A DNA stretch of 64,000 nt. It comes from DATARH01 sp963746885 (lineage in GTDB: Bacteria > Pseudomonadota > Alphaproteobacteria > ATCC43930 > CGMCC-115725). This document shows, in pieces, positions 19,301 to 27,348 of the stretch. Each line of letters begins with the position of its first letter. The first letter of the stretch is position 1. The notes below the pieces were generated by a model. The model was not told the origin of the DNA, did not search any database, and was given only the letters and a program-made list of their open reading frames with translations. The translations under genes were made by a program, and so were the position numbers. The DNA is taken from positions 310,001 through 374,000 of the forward strand of contig CAVVDM010000003.1 in the NCBI GenBank assembly GCA_963746885.1, written 5' to 3'.

Positions 19301-20958
19301 CCGACTGGCTCGGCACGCTGCTCGCCGAGGCGCAGCGCCCGGAGATCGGGGTGGTCGGCCCGCGCCTCCTGTACCCCGATCGGCGGATCCAGCATGCCGG
19401 CATGTTTCTCGCCGCGATGGGCCAGGCCCGCCATGCCTTCCGCTACGCCGCGGAGGACGATCCCGGATATTTCGGGCTCGCCCTGACCCCGCGCAACGTC
19501 ATCGCGGTGACCGGCGCCTGCCTGCTGACGCGGCGGGAAACCTTCGATGCACTGGGCGGCTTTGATGAAGCGCAGGCCATCATCAACAACGACCTCGATT
19601 TCTGCCTGCGCGCCTGGCGTAGCGGCCTCTTCAACCTTTACACGCCACACGCGACGCTGATCCACCATGAGGCGGTCAGCCGGAGCGCGCTTGCCGACGA
19701 GTACGACGTCGCGGCGTTCGACAGCCAATGGCGCGACCTCTTCCTCGCCGGCGATCCCTTTTCCAATCCGCATTTGTCGAAGAGCCACGACAATTTGGTC
19801 GCGGAGCCGGAGCCGACCCAGCTGCTGGTGACCGGCCGGCCGATCCTGTCGCGCGACGAGATCCGCAATATCCTCGTCGTCAAGCTCGACCATATCGGCG
19901 ATTGCGTCATTGCCTTTCCGGCGGTGCGGCGGCTCAAGCGGCATTTTCCGCAAGCTCGCATCGCGGTCCTGACCTCGCGCGCATCGCGCCCGATCTGGTC
20001 GCTGGAGCCGAGCGTCGACGAGACGATCGAGTTCGATTTCTTTCACGCCCGCTCGGCGCTCGGCGAACTCGGGCGATCCGAGGAGGACTGGCTCGCCTTG
20101 CGGGAGCGGCTCGCGCCGCAGCGGTTCGATCTCGCCGTCGATCTGCGCAAGCACACCGAGACACGCATGGCGCTGCAATACAGTGGCGCGCGCCATCTCG
20201 CCGGGTTTGATTTCCGCAATCAGTTCCCGTGGCTCGACATCACGCTCGAATGGGCGGGCGACCAGGTCTATGCCCGCAAGCACCAGCACAATGGAGACGA
20301 CCTCATCAACCTGGTCGACGCCATCGCCGCTGCCTGCGAAAGCGACCGCATCGTGATCATGCCCCACCCGTCGAGTGCCCCGCCGCCGGTGCCATCGACG
20401 CGGCGCCGCTCGCCGGAGGGACCGCTGGTCTGCGTCCATCCGACCGTCGGCAATGACGCCAGACAATGGCCGCCCGAATATTTCGTTGCGGTGATCAACC
20501 GGCTGATCGAGGAGGACGGGGCGCGCGTGGTGCTGATCGGCGGACCCGGCGACGAACCGGTCGCCGCCGACATCATCAAGCAGGTGCGCCGCCCGAAAGC
20601 GATCAGCTCCGTGGTCGGCAAGGTGCCGCTCGCCGAGTTGCCGGCGTTATTGATGCAGGCGGCACTGTTTCTCGGCAACAACAGCGGGCCGAAGCACATT
20701 GCAGCCGGTCTGGGGGTACCGACCGTCGGCATCCATTCAGGCACTGAGGATGTCCGCGAATGGGGTCCGGTGGGCCCGAGCGCGATCGCCGTCGCACGCG
20801 ACATGGTCTGCGCACCGTGCTATCTGCCGAATGCTGCGGATTGTCGTCGCGGTCTCGCATGTCTGCGCGGGCTGGCGCCGGCCGAGGTCTACAGCGCCTG
20901 CAAGCGGCTGCTGCTGCTCGCCGCGCCGGCCAGCGCCCGAGCTGCGCTCAGCAAGTAG
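16372..20958 (+). CDS. Giant multidomain glycosyltransferase: repeat modules, two GT2 domains and GT9
   Basis: 1528 residues from MQGLFGDYEEIRKSG (AGGAA upstream). Residues 1-100 hold YYLxxYPDV / HYLEEGAQQGRNPSP-type repeats typical of large surface-polysaccharide transferases. Four copies of a module of about 60 residues follow, near 135-195, 266-322, 382-440 and 507-567, each with GW(A/V) and a YG/FGxxRxDV...FP core. Residues about 630-870 form a GT2-like domain (LYSDERC, FKPQWSPDLML). Residues about 882-1140 form a second GT2 domain with FLNDDIEI as the DxD-type motif. Residues about 1167-1510 are a GT9 heptosyltransferase-like domain (VVKLDHIGDCVIAFP; LFLGNNSGPKHIAAGLG). It probably builds lipopolysaccharide or exopolysaccharide. 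Its last 11 bases overlap the convergent ligase gene. Confidence 0.88.
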   Translation: MQGLFGDYEEIRKSGLFNAEYYLAEYPDVVERNLDPLVHYLEEGAQQGRNPSPEFDSAFYREQCRQKGEEPSNPLLHYIRIGLARGFGPRPGDPPADKPPPVTASQRSRARNQAGRQPILVAIESLGVIGMPDGSSRFSVGGWALAAAPVSEITASMNGRIVGTATYGLGRPDVARLYPDREAAAHCGFLLAFELPSIESGVVEPLLTVHTADGEVGQRSLRVEIPPQEMDVGIVDPRNQTGTAVAGTGPLAMQLYIDNASVDRDGILHLEGWVVCLVQIESVDAFIGDVRIGMTEFGRARADVEKAHPDYPNSRFSGFILATDVSHLASGKKTLTIRAVARTGITGEATTEVTIPRRSAARGATPKIGFSYHCDEVTLTTAGRFYLKGWAVCAAATAEIVVFLDEEEIGRAELGLERPDVGNLFPAFPHARHPGFTLDAQVGQSRAGEHLITLRVSLGDGEVHEALLPVFVREANEPGAAAAEDSDHRLEIDNPPVIDGKVAAPIGGNLEISGWALARAGVAAIDIAIDGTPIALADYGLRRLDVRSAFPDRDDALASGYSALLPHRVLPKGRHLVSVTLRDRAGQTANTEFQIEVKERSDTSGPWSLRRKMAQAEIDLSLRILERRGRQPIFLVVLPVTDEAKSLGQAGATIASLCAQAYPNWRLLIAPQGTHAKSAAALLAAMGGLRERGDVLSDATLGALAELASLAGRPASETFLAVLAPGDELGVDAFLEMAIAAALYAEADFLYSDERCRNPASGTVDAFFKPQWSPDLMLATNYVGQLWCARADLLGAVADRTEKLLDGGEYDLVLRCTEAAKRVRHIPAVLCERGERAPDDIDSTEQAVAALGRALARRAISGEVGPGLVAGTHRLKRALERPGLVSIIIPTCAAQGLIETCITTLRRLTTYPDYEIICIENIPPKDRKWRAWLRRNADRVISTNEPFNWSRFNNLAAAQAKGRFLLFLNDDIEITDPDWLGTLLAEAQRPEIGVVGPRLLYPDRRIQHAGMFLAAMGQARHAFRYAAEDDPGYFGLALTPRNVIAVTGACLLTRRETFDALGGFDEAQAIINNDLDFCLRAWRSGLFNLYTPHATLIHHEAVSRSALADEYDVAAFDSQWRDLFLAGDPFSNPHLSKSHDNLVAEPEPTQLLVTGRPILSRDEIRNILVVKLDHIGDCVIAFPAVRRLKRHFPQARIAVLTSRASRPIWSLEPSVDETIEFDFFHARSALGELGRSEEDWLALRERLAPQRFDLAVDLRKHTETRMALQYSGARHLAGFDFRNQFPWLDITLEWAGDQVYARKHQHNGDDLINLVDAIAAACESDRIVIMPHPSSAPPPVPSTRRRSPEGPLVCVHPTVGNDARQWPPEYFVAVINRLIEEDGARVVLIGGPGDEPVAADIIKQVRRPKAISSVVGKVPLAELPALLMQAALFLGNNSGPKHIAAGLGVPTVGIHSGTEDVREWGPVGPSAIAVARDMVCAPCYLPNAADCRRGLACLRGLAPAEVYSACKRLLLLAAPASARAALSK

Positions 20959-23092
20959 GGCGCCGCGCCCGGAAGCGCTCGACCGTGCGCAGCGCAGCGA
21001 GGGCGCGGGCCGCGTCGGCCAGCTCGTTGAACACCGGGATCCCGGCGGCGACGGCACGCTCGCGATACTCCTGCTTGCGCGCCTCGACCACCGGCTCGCC
21101 GTCGGCCCGCAGCACCAAGAGGAAATGCGCGCCGCGCTTGTGCTTGTCGCGCAATGCCAGCGCCGCCCCGATCAGATTGCCGAGCAGATCGGCGTCGCGA
21201 TAGATCAGCACCACCGGCATGTTGATGTGCATGACGATCGCGTCGACCTCGTCATGCGCACACACCGCGTCGAGGATCTCGGCTGCGACCCCGCCGCCCT
21301 CGCGGCGCAGCACGTTGGCCGGCACGTCGATCGGGTTGGCGACGCTCGATCCCGCCGGCAGCGAAAGGGCGCGCAGCGCGGCATCCGTGGCCGGGCCGAA
21401 CGGCGCCACCGCAAAGCCCTCGCGGCCGAACGCGTCGGCCGCGAGGACGCTGGTCCCGCCACCGTTGCCGAACAGCGCGACGCGCTCGGTCGGCCGTTCG
21501 CGCGGCGTCAGCAGCTGCAAGGCAAGCAGCGCGTCGACGAATTCGTCGAGCGTATCGGCGAGCACGGCGCCGACCTGACGGGCGAGGCCGGTCCACACCC
21601 GGTCGTCGCTGGCCAAGGCCCCGGTGTGGGACAGCGCCGCCCGCTGGCCCTCGCCGGTGCGGCCGCCGCGCAGCAGCACGACGGGCTTGCGCGCCGCGTC
21701 GTCGCGCAGCCGCTCGAACAGGGGCCGCGCGTCGCGCGAATTCTCGAGATAGATGCCGATCAGCCGGGTCGCGTCGTCGGCGAGGAAGAATTCGATCAGG
21801 TCGGCGGGGCCGAGATCGACGCAATTGCCGAGCGTCACCGCGCCGCTGAACGCGAGGCCGCGGCGCTCGCCGCGGCGCAGCGCGTCCATCACGAGACCGC
21901 CGCTCTGGCCGAACAGCCCGACCGGGCCGAGCCGCCCCGACAGCCCGTCGAGAAAGCTGATCCGGCCGCGCGGCGAATAGGTGCCGAGGCAATTGGGGCC
22001 GATCAGCCGGATGCCGGCCGCCAGCGCCGCCGCGGCCAATTCGGCCTCGCGCGTGCGCCCGTCGGCCGCCGTGTTCTCCCCATAGCCGGCCGACATGATT
22101 TGCGCGAAGCGGACCCGGCCGGCGCCGGCCGCCAGCGCCGCCGGGATCTGCGGCGCGGCGATCGCGACGAAGGCGTAATCGACCGGTTCGGGCAGCGCGG
22201 CGAGCGACGAGTACGCGGGCAGGCCGTCGATTACCGCCGCACTCGGGTGCAGCGGATAGATCGGGCCGGCAAACCCCATCTCGCGCATCTGACGGATCAC
22301 GTTGCGGGCCGGCCCGCCGCCGCTGGTCGAGGCGCCGAGCACCGCAACATTGCGCGGCATGAACAATGGCGCGAAATAGGCGCGGACATCCTCCGCGTTC
22401 CGATTGTCCCGCCGTGCCTCGGCTGCCGGCTCCTCGAGCACCACGCGCGCATCGACCGCGACGGCGCCCTCGCCCGAGACGATCAGCGGATTGATGTCGA
22501 GTTCGGCGATGTCGGGCCGCGACATCACCAGCCCGTCCGGGCCGGCGATGCGCAGTAGCGTGTCGATCAGCGCGTCCTCATTCGCGACGATACCGCCGCG
22601 CGCGCCCCGCAAAACCGGCGCGGCGCGCAGTTCGCCGAGCATGTCGCGGATGTCCGCCCGCTGCAGCGGCGCCAGGCGGAAGCTGACGTCGCCGAGGATC
22701 TCGACAAAGATGCCGCCGAGACCGAGCATCACCACCGGGCCGAAGCCGGGCTCGCGGCGTGCGCCGATCACCAGTTCGTGGCCCGGCGGGGCCATCTCCT
22801 CGACCAGAAACCCGCTCGCCGCCGCCAACTCCGGGCGCCGCAGCATCGCCGCCCGAGCCACCTCGATCGCGGCGGCATCGGCGAGGCCGAGCGCGACGCC
22901 GCCGGCATCGCTCTTGTGCAAGATCCCGGGCGCGATGACCTTCAGCGCGAAGGACGGCGTGAGCCCGGCGAGGCGCGGCGCGACCGCCTCGCCCGGGCCG
23001 AGCCGCACCGCTTTCGGCACCGCGATGCCAGAATCGGCCAGCAGGCGCTTCGCTGCCGGCTCGTCGAGCGCGCGGCGTTGTTCCTGGCTCAC
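20948..23092 (-). CDS. NDP-forming acyl-CoA (acetate-CoA) ligase
   Basis: 714 residues, GTG start overlapping the TGA of the biotin-carrier gene. The N-terminal ATP-grasp part (FALKVIAPGILHKSDAGGVA, VGARREPGFGPVVMLGLGG) precedes the CoA-binding Rossmann part (LGASTSGGGPARNVIRQM; LIGPNCLGTYSP) and the ligase-CoA part with the phospho-histidine loop AALSHTGALAS. This is the reversed domain order also found in single-chain bacterial enzymes. It makes acyl-CoA from an acid, or ATP from acyl-CoA. Coupling to a carboxyltransferase and a biotin carrier suggests a short acyl-CoA pathway of unknown substrate. Confidence 0.87.
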   Translation of the reverse strand: MSQEQRRALDEPAAKRLLADSGIAVPKAVRLGPGEAVAPRLAGLTPSFALKVIAPGILHKSDAGGVALGLADAAAIEVARAAMLRRPELAAASGFLVEEMAPPGHELVIGARREPGFGPVVMLGLGGIFVEILGDVSFRLAPLQRADIRDMLGELRAAPVLRGARGGIVANEDALIDTLLRIAGPDGLVMSRPDIAELDINPLIVSGEGAVAVDARVVLEEPAAEARRDNRNAEDVRAYFAPLFMPRNVAVLGASTSGGGPARNVIRQMREMGFAGPIYPLHPSAAVIDGLPAYSSLAALPEPVDYAFVAIAAPQIPAALAAGAGRVRFAQIMSAGYGENTAADGRTREAELAAAALAAGIRLIGPNCLGTYSPRGRISFLDGLSGRLGPVGLFGQSGGLVMDALRRGERRGLAFSGAVTLGNCVDLGPADLIEFFLADDATRLIGIYLENSRDARPLFERLRDDAARKPVVLLRGGRTGEGQRAALSHTGALASDDRVWTGLARQVGAVLADTLDEFVDALLALQLLTPRERPTERVALFGNGGGTSVLAADAFGREGFAVAPFGPATDAALRALSLPAGSSVANPIDVPANVLRREGGGVAAEILDAVCAHDEVDAIVMHINMPVVLIYRDADLLGNLIGAALALRDKHKRGAHFLLVLRADGEPVVEARKQEYRERAVAAGIPVFNELADAARALAALRTVERFRARRPTC

Positions 23093-23307
23093 CCGAGGAT
23101 CACCGCGACATCGCCCTCGGCGATCGGCTCACCCTCGACGACGAGGATCTCTCTGACGACGCCACCCCGCGGCGCCAGCAGCGGGATCTCCATCTTCATC
23201 GATTCGAGAATGATCAGCGGGTCATCCTCGGCGACCGTGTCGCCGACCGTCACCTCGATCTTCCACACCGACCCGGCAATCTCGCTGCGCACCCTGATTT
23301 CAGCCAT
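23089..23307 (-). CDS. Biotin carboxyl carrier (biotin/lipoyl attachment) protein
   Basis: 72 residues, a free-standing biotinyl domain. The biotin lysine is in LESMKMEIPLL near residue 38, with a second half-barrel (GGVVREILVVEGEPIAEGD) after it. It carries carboxybiotin between a biotin carboxylase and the carboxyltransferase encoded just upstream (7-base gap). Its stop overlaps the GTG of the ligase gene. The length is minimal but complete for a stand-alone carrier. Confidence 0.92.
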   Translation of the reverse strand: MAEIRVRSEIAGSVWKIEVTVGDTVAEDDPLIILESMKMEIPLLAPRGGVVREILVVEGEPIAEGDVAVILG

Positions 23308-23314
23308 GTTCTCC

Positions 23315-24850
23315 TCAATAACTCGTCGGCCAGTTGGCCATGCGGTGCTGCCCTACCCCGCCGGTCCGGCGCAGCCGGTGCACCTTGAGCGTGGCGATCA
23401 GCCAGGCGCGCGTTTCGCGCGGGTCGATGACGGCCTGTGCCTCATACAATTCCGCCAGCGCATAAGGCGAGGTGTCGCGGGTCAGTTCGGCATAGAGCGT
23501 GCGGTAGCGCTCCGGGTCATCCTCTTCCTTGAGCCCATAGAGCACATTCATCGCCACCGCCGGGGCCATGAAGCCGAGGTCCGCGCTCGGCCAGCAGGCA
23601 ACCTCGTCCGAATTGCGCCCGCCGCCCATGTTGAGATAGGCCTGCCCGTAGCTCTTGCGCAGGATCACCGAGATCTTCGGCATCGTGACCAATTGCAGCG
23701 CGTTCATCCAGTTGATGATCTTGCCCGGCGCGCCGCGCTGCTCGCCTTCGAGGCCGATCAGGAACCCGGGCTGATCGACCAAGCTGACGATCGGCAGGTT
23801 GTAAGAATCGCACAGGACCAGAAAACTTGTCACCTTGAGACAGGCATCGACGTCGATCGCGCCGCCCTTGAACAGCGGGTTGTTGGCGATGATGCCGACC
23901 GAATGCCCGTCGAGCCGGGCGAACGCGGTGGTCAGCGAGCGGCCGAAGCGCGGCTTTATCTCGAACATGCTGCCCTGGTCGGCGATGGCGCGGATCACCC
24001 GGCGCATGTCATAGACCCGGCTGCGCTCCTCCGGCACCAGGTCGAGGATCTTGGCGCACGCCTCGTCCGAGCCAGGCGGCACCGGGGCGACCGGCGGCGG
24101 CTCGCTCGAATGGCTCGGCAGAAAGGAGAGAAATTGTTTGACCGCCTCGATCGCCTCGGCATCGGTATCGACGGCGAGATCGACGAGTCCCGTTGTCTCG
24201 GTCTGTAATTGCCAGCCGCCGAGGGTCTGCGCATCGACCGGCTGGTTGATCGCCATCGCCGTCACCCGGTCACTGGCGACCGCCATCGTCGCGCCTTTGC
24301 GCATCACGACGAAATCCGACATGCAGGCATACCAGGTCGAGGAGCCGTAGCACGGGCCAAGCTGGGCCGACACGAACGGGCTCTGGCGCAGCCGCTGGTA
24401 TTCCGCCGGGTCCTGGCCGAAGCTGCCGCGCCCGGCGGCGCCCATGCGGTCGGGCATCCGCGCGCCGCTCGATTCGCCGAGCAGCACCAACGGCAGGCCG
24501 CGCGCGTTGGCGACTTCCTTGACGTGGCGGATCTTCTTCATGTTGACGACGCTGGAGGAGGCGCCGAGCACGGTGAAGTCGTTGGCGACGACCGCGACCA
24601 TGCGCCCGTCGACCAGCCCGAAGCCGGCGACCTTGCCGTCGGCCGGGGTCCGGTCGCGCACCTCGGGCCGGATGGCGGCGCCGAACAGCCCGGACTCGGT
24701 GAAGCTACCCGCGTCGAGCAGGAGGTCGAGCCGCTCGCGTGCATTGAGGTTGCCTTCGGCCCGGCGCCGCGCCAGCTTGTCGGGGCCACCCATGGCAAGC
24801 GCCTTGTCGCGGCGGCGCGCATGCTCGGCCAGGATCTCTTCAAAGGCCAT
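23315..24850 (-). CDS. Acyl-CoA carboxylase carboxyltransferase subunit
   Basis: 511 residues, ATG with an AGAGGA site upstream. Both crotonase-like halves are present: NARERLDLLLDAGSF and VVANDFTVLGASSS in the N half, with LLGESSGARMPDRMG as the acyl-CoA oxyanion region. The C half has FKGGAIDVDACLK, SLVDQPGFLIGLEGE and LNMGGGRNSDEVACWP. It transfers carboxylate from biotin to an acyl-CoA such as propionyl-, acetyl- or methylcrotonyl-CoA. It is the first gene of a three-gene operon with the carrier and the NDP-forming ligase. No biotin carboxylase subunit is adjacent. Confidence 0.9.
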   Translation of the reverse strand: MAFEEILAEHARRRDKALAMGGPDKLARRRAEGNLNARERLDLLLDAGSFTESGLFGAAIRPEVRDRTPADGKVAGFGLVDGRMVAVVANDFTVLGASSSVVNMKKIRHVKEVANARGLPLVLLGESSGARMPDRMGAAGRGSFGQDPAEYQRLRQSPFVSAQLGPCYGSSTWYACMSDFVVMRKGATMAVASDRVTAMAINQPVDAQTLGGWQLQTETTGLVDLAVDTDAEAIEAVKQFLSFLPSHSSEPPPVAPVPPGSDEACAKILDLVPEERSRVYDMRRVIRAIADQGSMFEIKPRFGRSLTTAFARLDGHSVGIIANNPLFKGGAIDVDACLKVTSFLVLCDSYNLPIVSLVDQPGFLIGLEGEQRGAPGKIINWMNALQLVTMPKISVILRKSYGQAYLNMGGGRNSDEVACWPSADLGFMAPAVAMNVLYGLKEEDDPERYRTLYAELTRDTSPYALAELYEAQAVIDPRETRAWLIATLKVHRLRRTGGVGQHRMANWPTSY

Positions 24851-24955
24851 CCGATTGTCCTCTGTCCCATATCACCGGTGCGGCGCAGGCCGCATCAAAG
24901 CCGGGTCGAGCCGCTGCGGCAACCCCGGCGTTGGCTTTAGCATGGTCGCAGCAGC

Positions 24956-25282
24956 ATGACCGCAAGCGAGCCCATCACCGTGACGATCTCGCACAGCCTC
25001 GGCCGCGACGAGGCGAAGCGCCGGATCGAGCGTGCGATTGACGCGATCCGCGGCGAAATCGCGCGCTTCGTGCGTTCGTTCGATTACGGCTGGGACGGCT
25101 ATCGGCTCGAGTTCCGCGCCGTGGTGCTGGCCCAGACCATCGTCGGCCGGCTCGACGTGTTCGAGGAATTCGTCCGCGTCGAGCTCGTCCTGCCGCGTCT
25201 GCTGCACCGCATCGCCAAGACGCTTACCGGGCGTATCGAGCGCCGCGGCACCGCTCTCCTCGAAGGCCCGAAGCAGGGCTAG
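24956..25282 (+). CDS. Polyhydroxyalkanoic acid system family protein
   Basis: 108 residues. TISHSLGRDEAKRRIERAID at the start is the conserved opening of the PHA_gran_rgn (TIGR02610) family, followed by a charged amphipathic stretch. Members are found near PHA granule genes but also alone. It is cytoplasmic, function poorly known. Its last four bases overlap the end of the convergent methyltransferase gene. Confidence 0.8.
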   Translation: MTASEPITVTISHSLGRDEAKRRIERAIDAIRGEIARFVRSFDYGWDGYRLEFRAVVLAQTIVGRLDVFEEFVRVELVLPRLLHRIAKTLTGRIERRGTALLEGPKQG

Positions 25283-26166
25283 CCGCTTCCCTTCAACGCA
25301 TCGGCCAGCCGCGCGGTGGCGCTGCCGCGGGGCAATGGGCGGGGCTGGGCGGGGTCCGGTGCCCAGCCGCACAGGAACAGGACCTCGAAGGTCGCCGGGA
25401 CGCGCCCGGCATCGTCACCGAAACGCTCCTGATAGATCAGCGCGGCGCGCGCCAGAGTCGCGCGGCGCAGCCCGCGGCGGCGTGCGGAGAGAGCGTTCGT
25501 TTCGCCCATGCCGCGCAGGTCGCGCAGCAGCTTCAGCATGTCGGGGTAGCTGACCGTGATCGTCTCGCTGTCGGCGACCGGCAGGGCGAAGCCCGCCCGC
25601 TGCAACAGCGCGGCGGCATCGGCCAGCTCGATGGCGGGCGACACGCGCGGGCTGACCCCGCCCTCCTCGGCAAGCTCGGCCTCGAACAGCGCGGTGCGCA
25701 GCTCGACCAGGGTCTGGCCGCCGAACATCGCGGCGAGCAGCAGCCCGTCGGGCCTCAGCGCGCGGCGCAGCTGCACCAGCGCACCCGGCAGATCGGCGAC
25801 CCAATGCAATGCCAGATTGCTGGCGACGAGGTCGAAGCTCGCCTCGCCGAACGGCAGCAGCTCGGGATCGGCAGCGATGCGCGGGCCCGACGCACCGGCC
25901 AGGAACCCCGCGGCCGGCTCGGCGGCGACGACCCGCAATGTGCCGCGCCGCGCCGCCAGCGCCCGTGCCAGTTCGCCGCCGCGCGCCCCGAGATCGAGCG
26001 CGACGACAAATTCGCGGTTGACCACATCGAGCCGGTCGATAAGCCGCTCGGCCACCTCGGCGTGCAGGAAATCGACCGCGCCGGAAACACGCCCCTGACG
26101 TGCCGCGCGCTCGCGGTGGGCGCGCCAGGCGCGGCGGTCGAACAGCGCGGGCGCCGGCTGGTCCAT
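25279..26166 (-). CDS. SAM-dependent methyltransferase, NDUFAF5/BioC-like
   Basis: 295 residues. The SAM-binding motif I is ALDLGARGGELARALA (about residue 56), followed by an acidic loop near VVAAEP, then LLPFGEASFDLVASNLALHW, a hallmark of BioC/NDUFAF5-type enzymes. The N-terminal FDRRAWRAHRERAA fits the alphaproteobacterial NDUFAF5-like group. In that group the protein is usually divergent from comF, as it is here. The reaction in bacteria is uncertain, and a role in complex I assembly is an analogy only. Confidence 0.85.
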   Translation of the reverse strand: MDQPAPALFDRRAWRAHRERAARQGRVSGAVDFLHAEVAERLIDRLDVVNREFVVALDLGARGGELARALAARRGTLRVVAAEPAAGFLAGASGPRIAADPELLPFGEASFDLVASNLALHWVADLPGALVQLRRALRPDGLLLAAMFGGQTLVELRTALFEAELAEEGGVSPRVSPAIELADAAALLQRAGFALPVADSETITVSYPDMLKLLRDLRGMGETNALSARRRGLRRATLARAALIYQERFGDDAGRVPATFEVLFLCGWAPDPAQPRPLPRGSATARLADALKGSG

Positions 26167-26220
26167 CAGAGCGATTGCTGCCTATTGACGTGCGCGAGGA
26201 CAGTTCGATGATGGCGGGCG

Positions 26221-26985
26221 ATGCAGCTCTCGGCAACCCTCCCCGCCCGGTTTCGCCAGGTTGTGCGCCAGGTCGGGCGCGCCGTCGTGGACACGGTGTT
26301 GCCGCCGCGCTGCTTGGCCTGCGGCGTCACGGTCGACGAGCCGGATGCGCTGTGCGGACCATGCTGGGCGGCGATGAATTTCTTCGCGCCGCCGTCGTGC
26401 GCCGCCTGCGGCCTGCCGTTTCCGCACCCGATGGGCGAGGGTGCGGTGTGCGCCGACTGCGCGCGCGGGCGGGCGAGCTGGGACCGGGCGCGCGCCGTCT
26501 TGCGCTACGACAAGCACAGCCGACAACTGGTGCTGGCGCTGAAGCGCGGCGACCGGACCCATCTTGCGCGCGCGCTCGGCGGCTGGATGCACCGGGCCGG
26601 GCGTGACCTCCTCGACGGCGCCGACCTGCTCGTGCCGGTGCCGCTGCATTGGACTCGGCTGTTCGCCCGTCGCTACAACCAGGCCGCGCTCCTGGCACAT
26701 GCGATCCATGCCGCAGGTGGACCGCCGGTCGCGGCGGACTGGCTTGTCCGCCGCCGCCGCACCCCCTCGCAGGGCCGGCTCGGCGCGCTGGCGCGGGCGC
26801 GCAACGTCCGCGGCGCCTTCGCGCTGCGGGCGGGGCGCGACATTAAAGGCAAGCGCCTCGTCATCATCGATGACGTGCTGACAACCGGGGCGACGGTCGA
26901 GGAATGCGCCCGCGTCTTGCGGCGCGAAGGTGCCGCCTTTATCGGCGTCCTGACCCTGGGACGCGCGCTGCGGGCGGGCGGGTAG
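26221..26985 (+). CDS. ComF family phosphoribosyltransferase-like protein
   Basis: 254 residues. An N-terminal double zinc ribbon (CLACG...CGPC and CAACG...CADC, residues about 31-80) precedes a type I phosphoribosyltransferase domain whose PRPP loop is VIIDDVLTTGAT. The name follows ComF of competence systems. In alphaproteobacteria the gene is usually next to grxC and an NDUFAF5-like methyltransferase, as here. It may help DNA uptake or nucleotide salvage. Confidence 0.9.
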   Translation: MQLSATLPARFRQVVRQVGRAVVDTVLPPRCLACGVTVDEPDALCGPCWAAMNFFAPPSCAACGLPFPHPMGEGAVCADCARGRASWDRARAVLRYDKHSRQLVLALKRGDRTHLARALGGWMHRAGRDLLDGADLLVPVPLHWTRLFARRYNQAALLAHAIHAAGGPPVAADWLVRRRRTPSQGRLGALARARNVRGAFALRAGRDIKGKRLVIIDDVLTTGATVEECARVLRREGAAFIGVLTLGRALRAGG

Positions 26986-27084
26986 CGGGCGCCCTCGGTC
27001 GGGAGCTGATGCTACTGCAAATGAGCTTTGCGCGATAACGTAGGCACGCCATATGTGGCGCGTTGCAACCGGAGCGGGACGGAA

Positions 27085-27348
27085 ATGGCTCAGGTCGAAA
27101 TGTACACGACGATGTGGTGCCCCTACTGCTCGCGCGCCCGTGCGCTGCTGCAGAAGAAGGGGGTCGCCTTCCAGGAGATCAGCCTCGACGAGGAGCCGGG
27201 ACGGCGCACCGAGATGGTGCAGCGCGCGCACGGCGGCCGCACCGTGCCGCAGATCTTTATCGACGGCGAGCACATCGGCGGGTGCGACGACATGGTGGCG
27301 CTCGACCGCGCCGGCCGGCTCGACCCAAAGCTGGGGATCGGGGCGTGA
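27085..27348 (+). CDS. grxC: Glutaredoxin 3
   Basis: 87 residues from the ATG of MAQVEMYTTMWCPYCSRA. The CPYC active site is at residues 12-15, TVPQIFI gives the cis-proline glutathione-binding loop and GGCDDM the second glutathione contact. It reduces disulfides using glutathione in the cytoplasm. Its TGA overlaps the GTG of the downstream hydrolase, so the two are translationally coupled. Confidence 0.94.
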   Translation: MAQVEMYTTMWCPYCSRARALLQKKGVAFQEISLDEEPGRRTEMVQRAHGGRTVPQIFIDGEHIGGCDDMVALDRAGRLDPKLGIGA

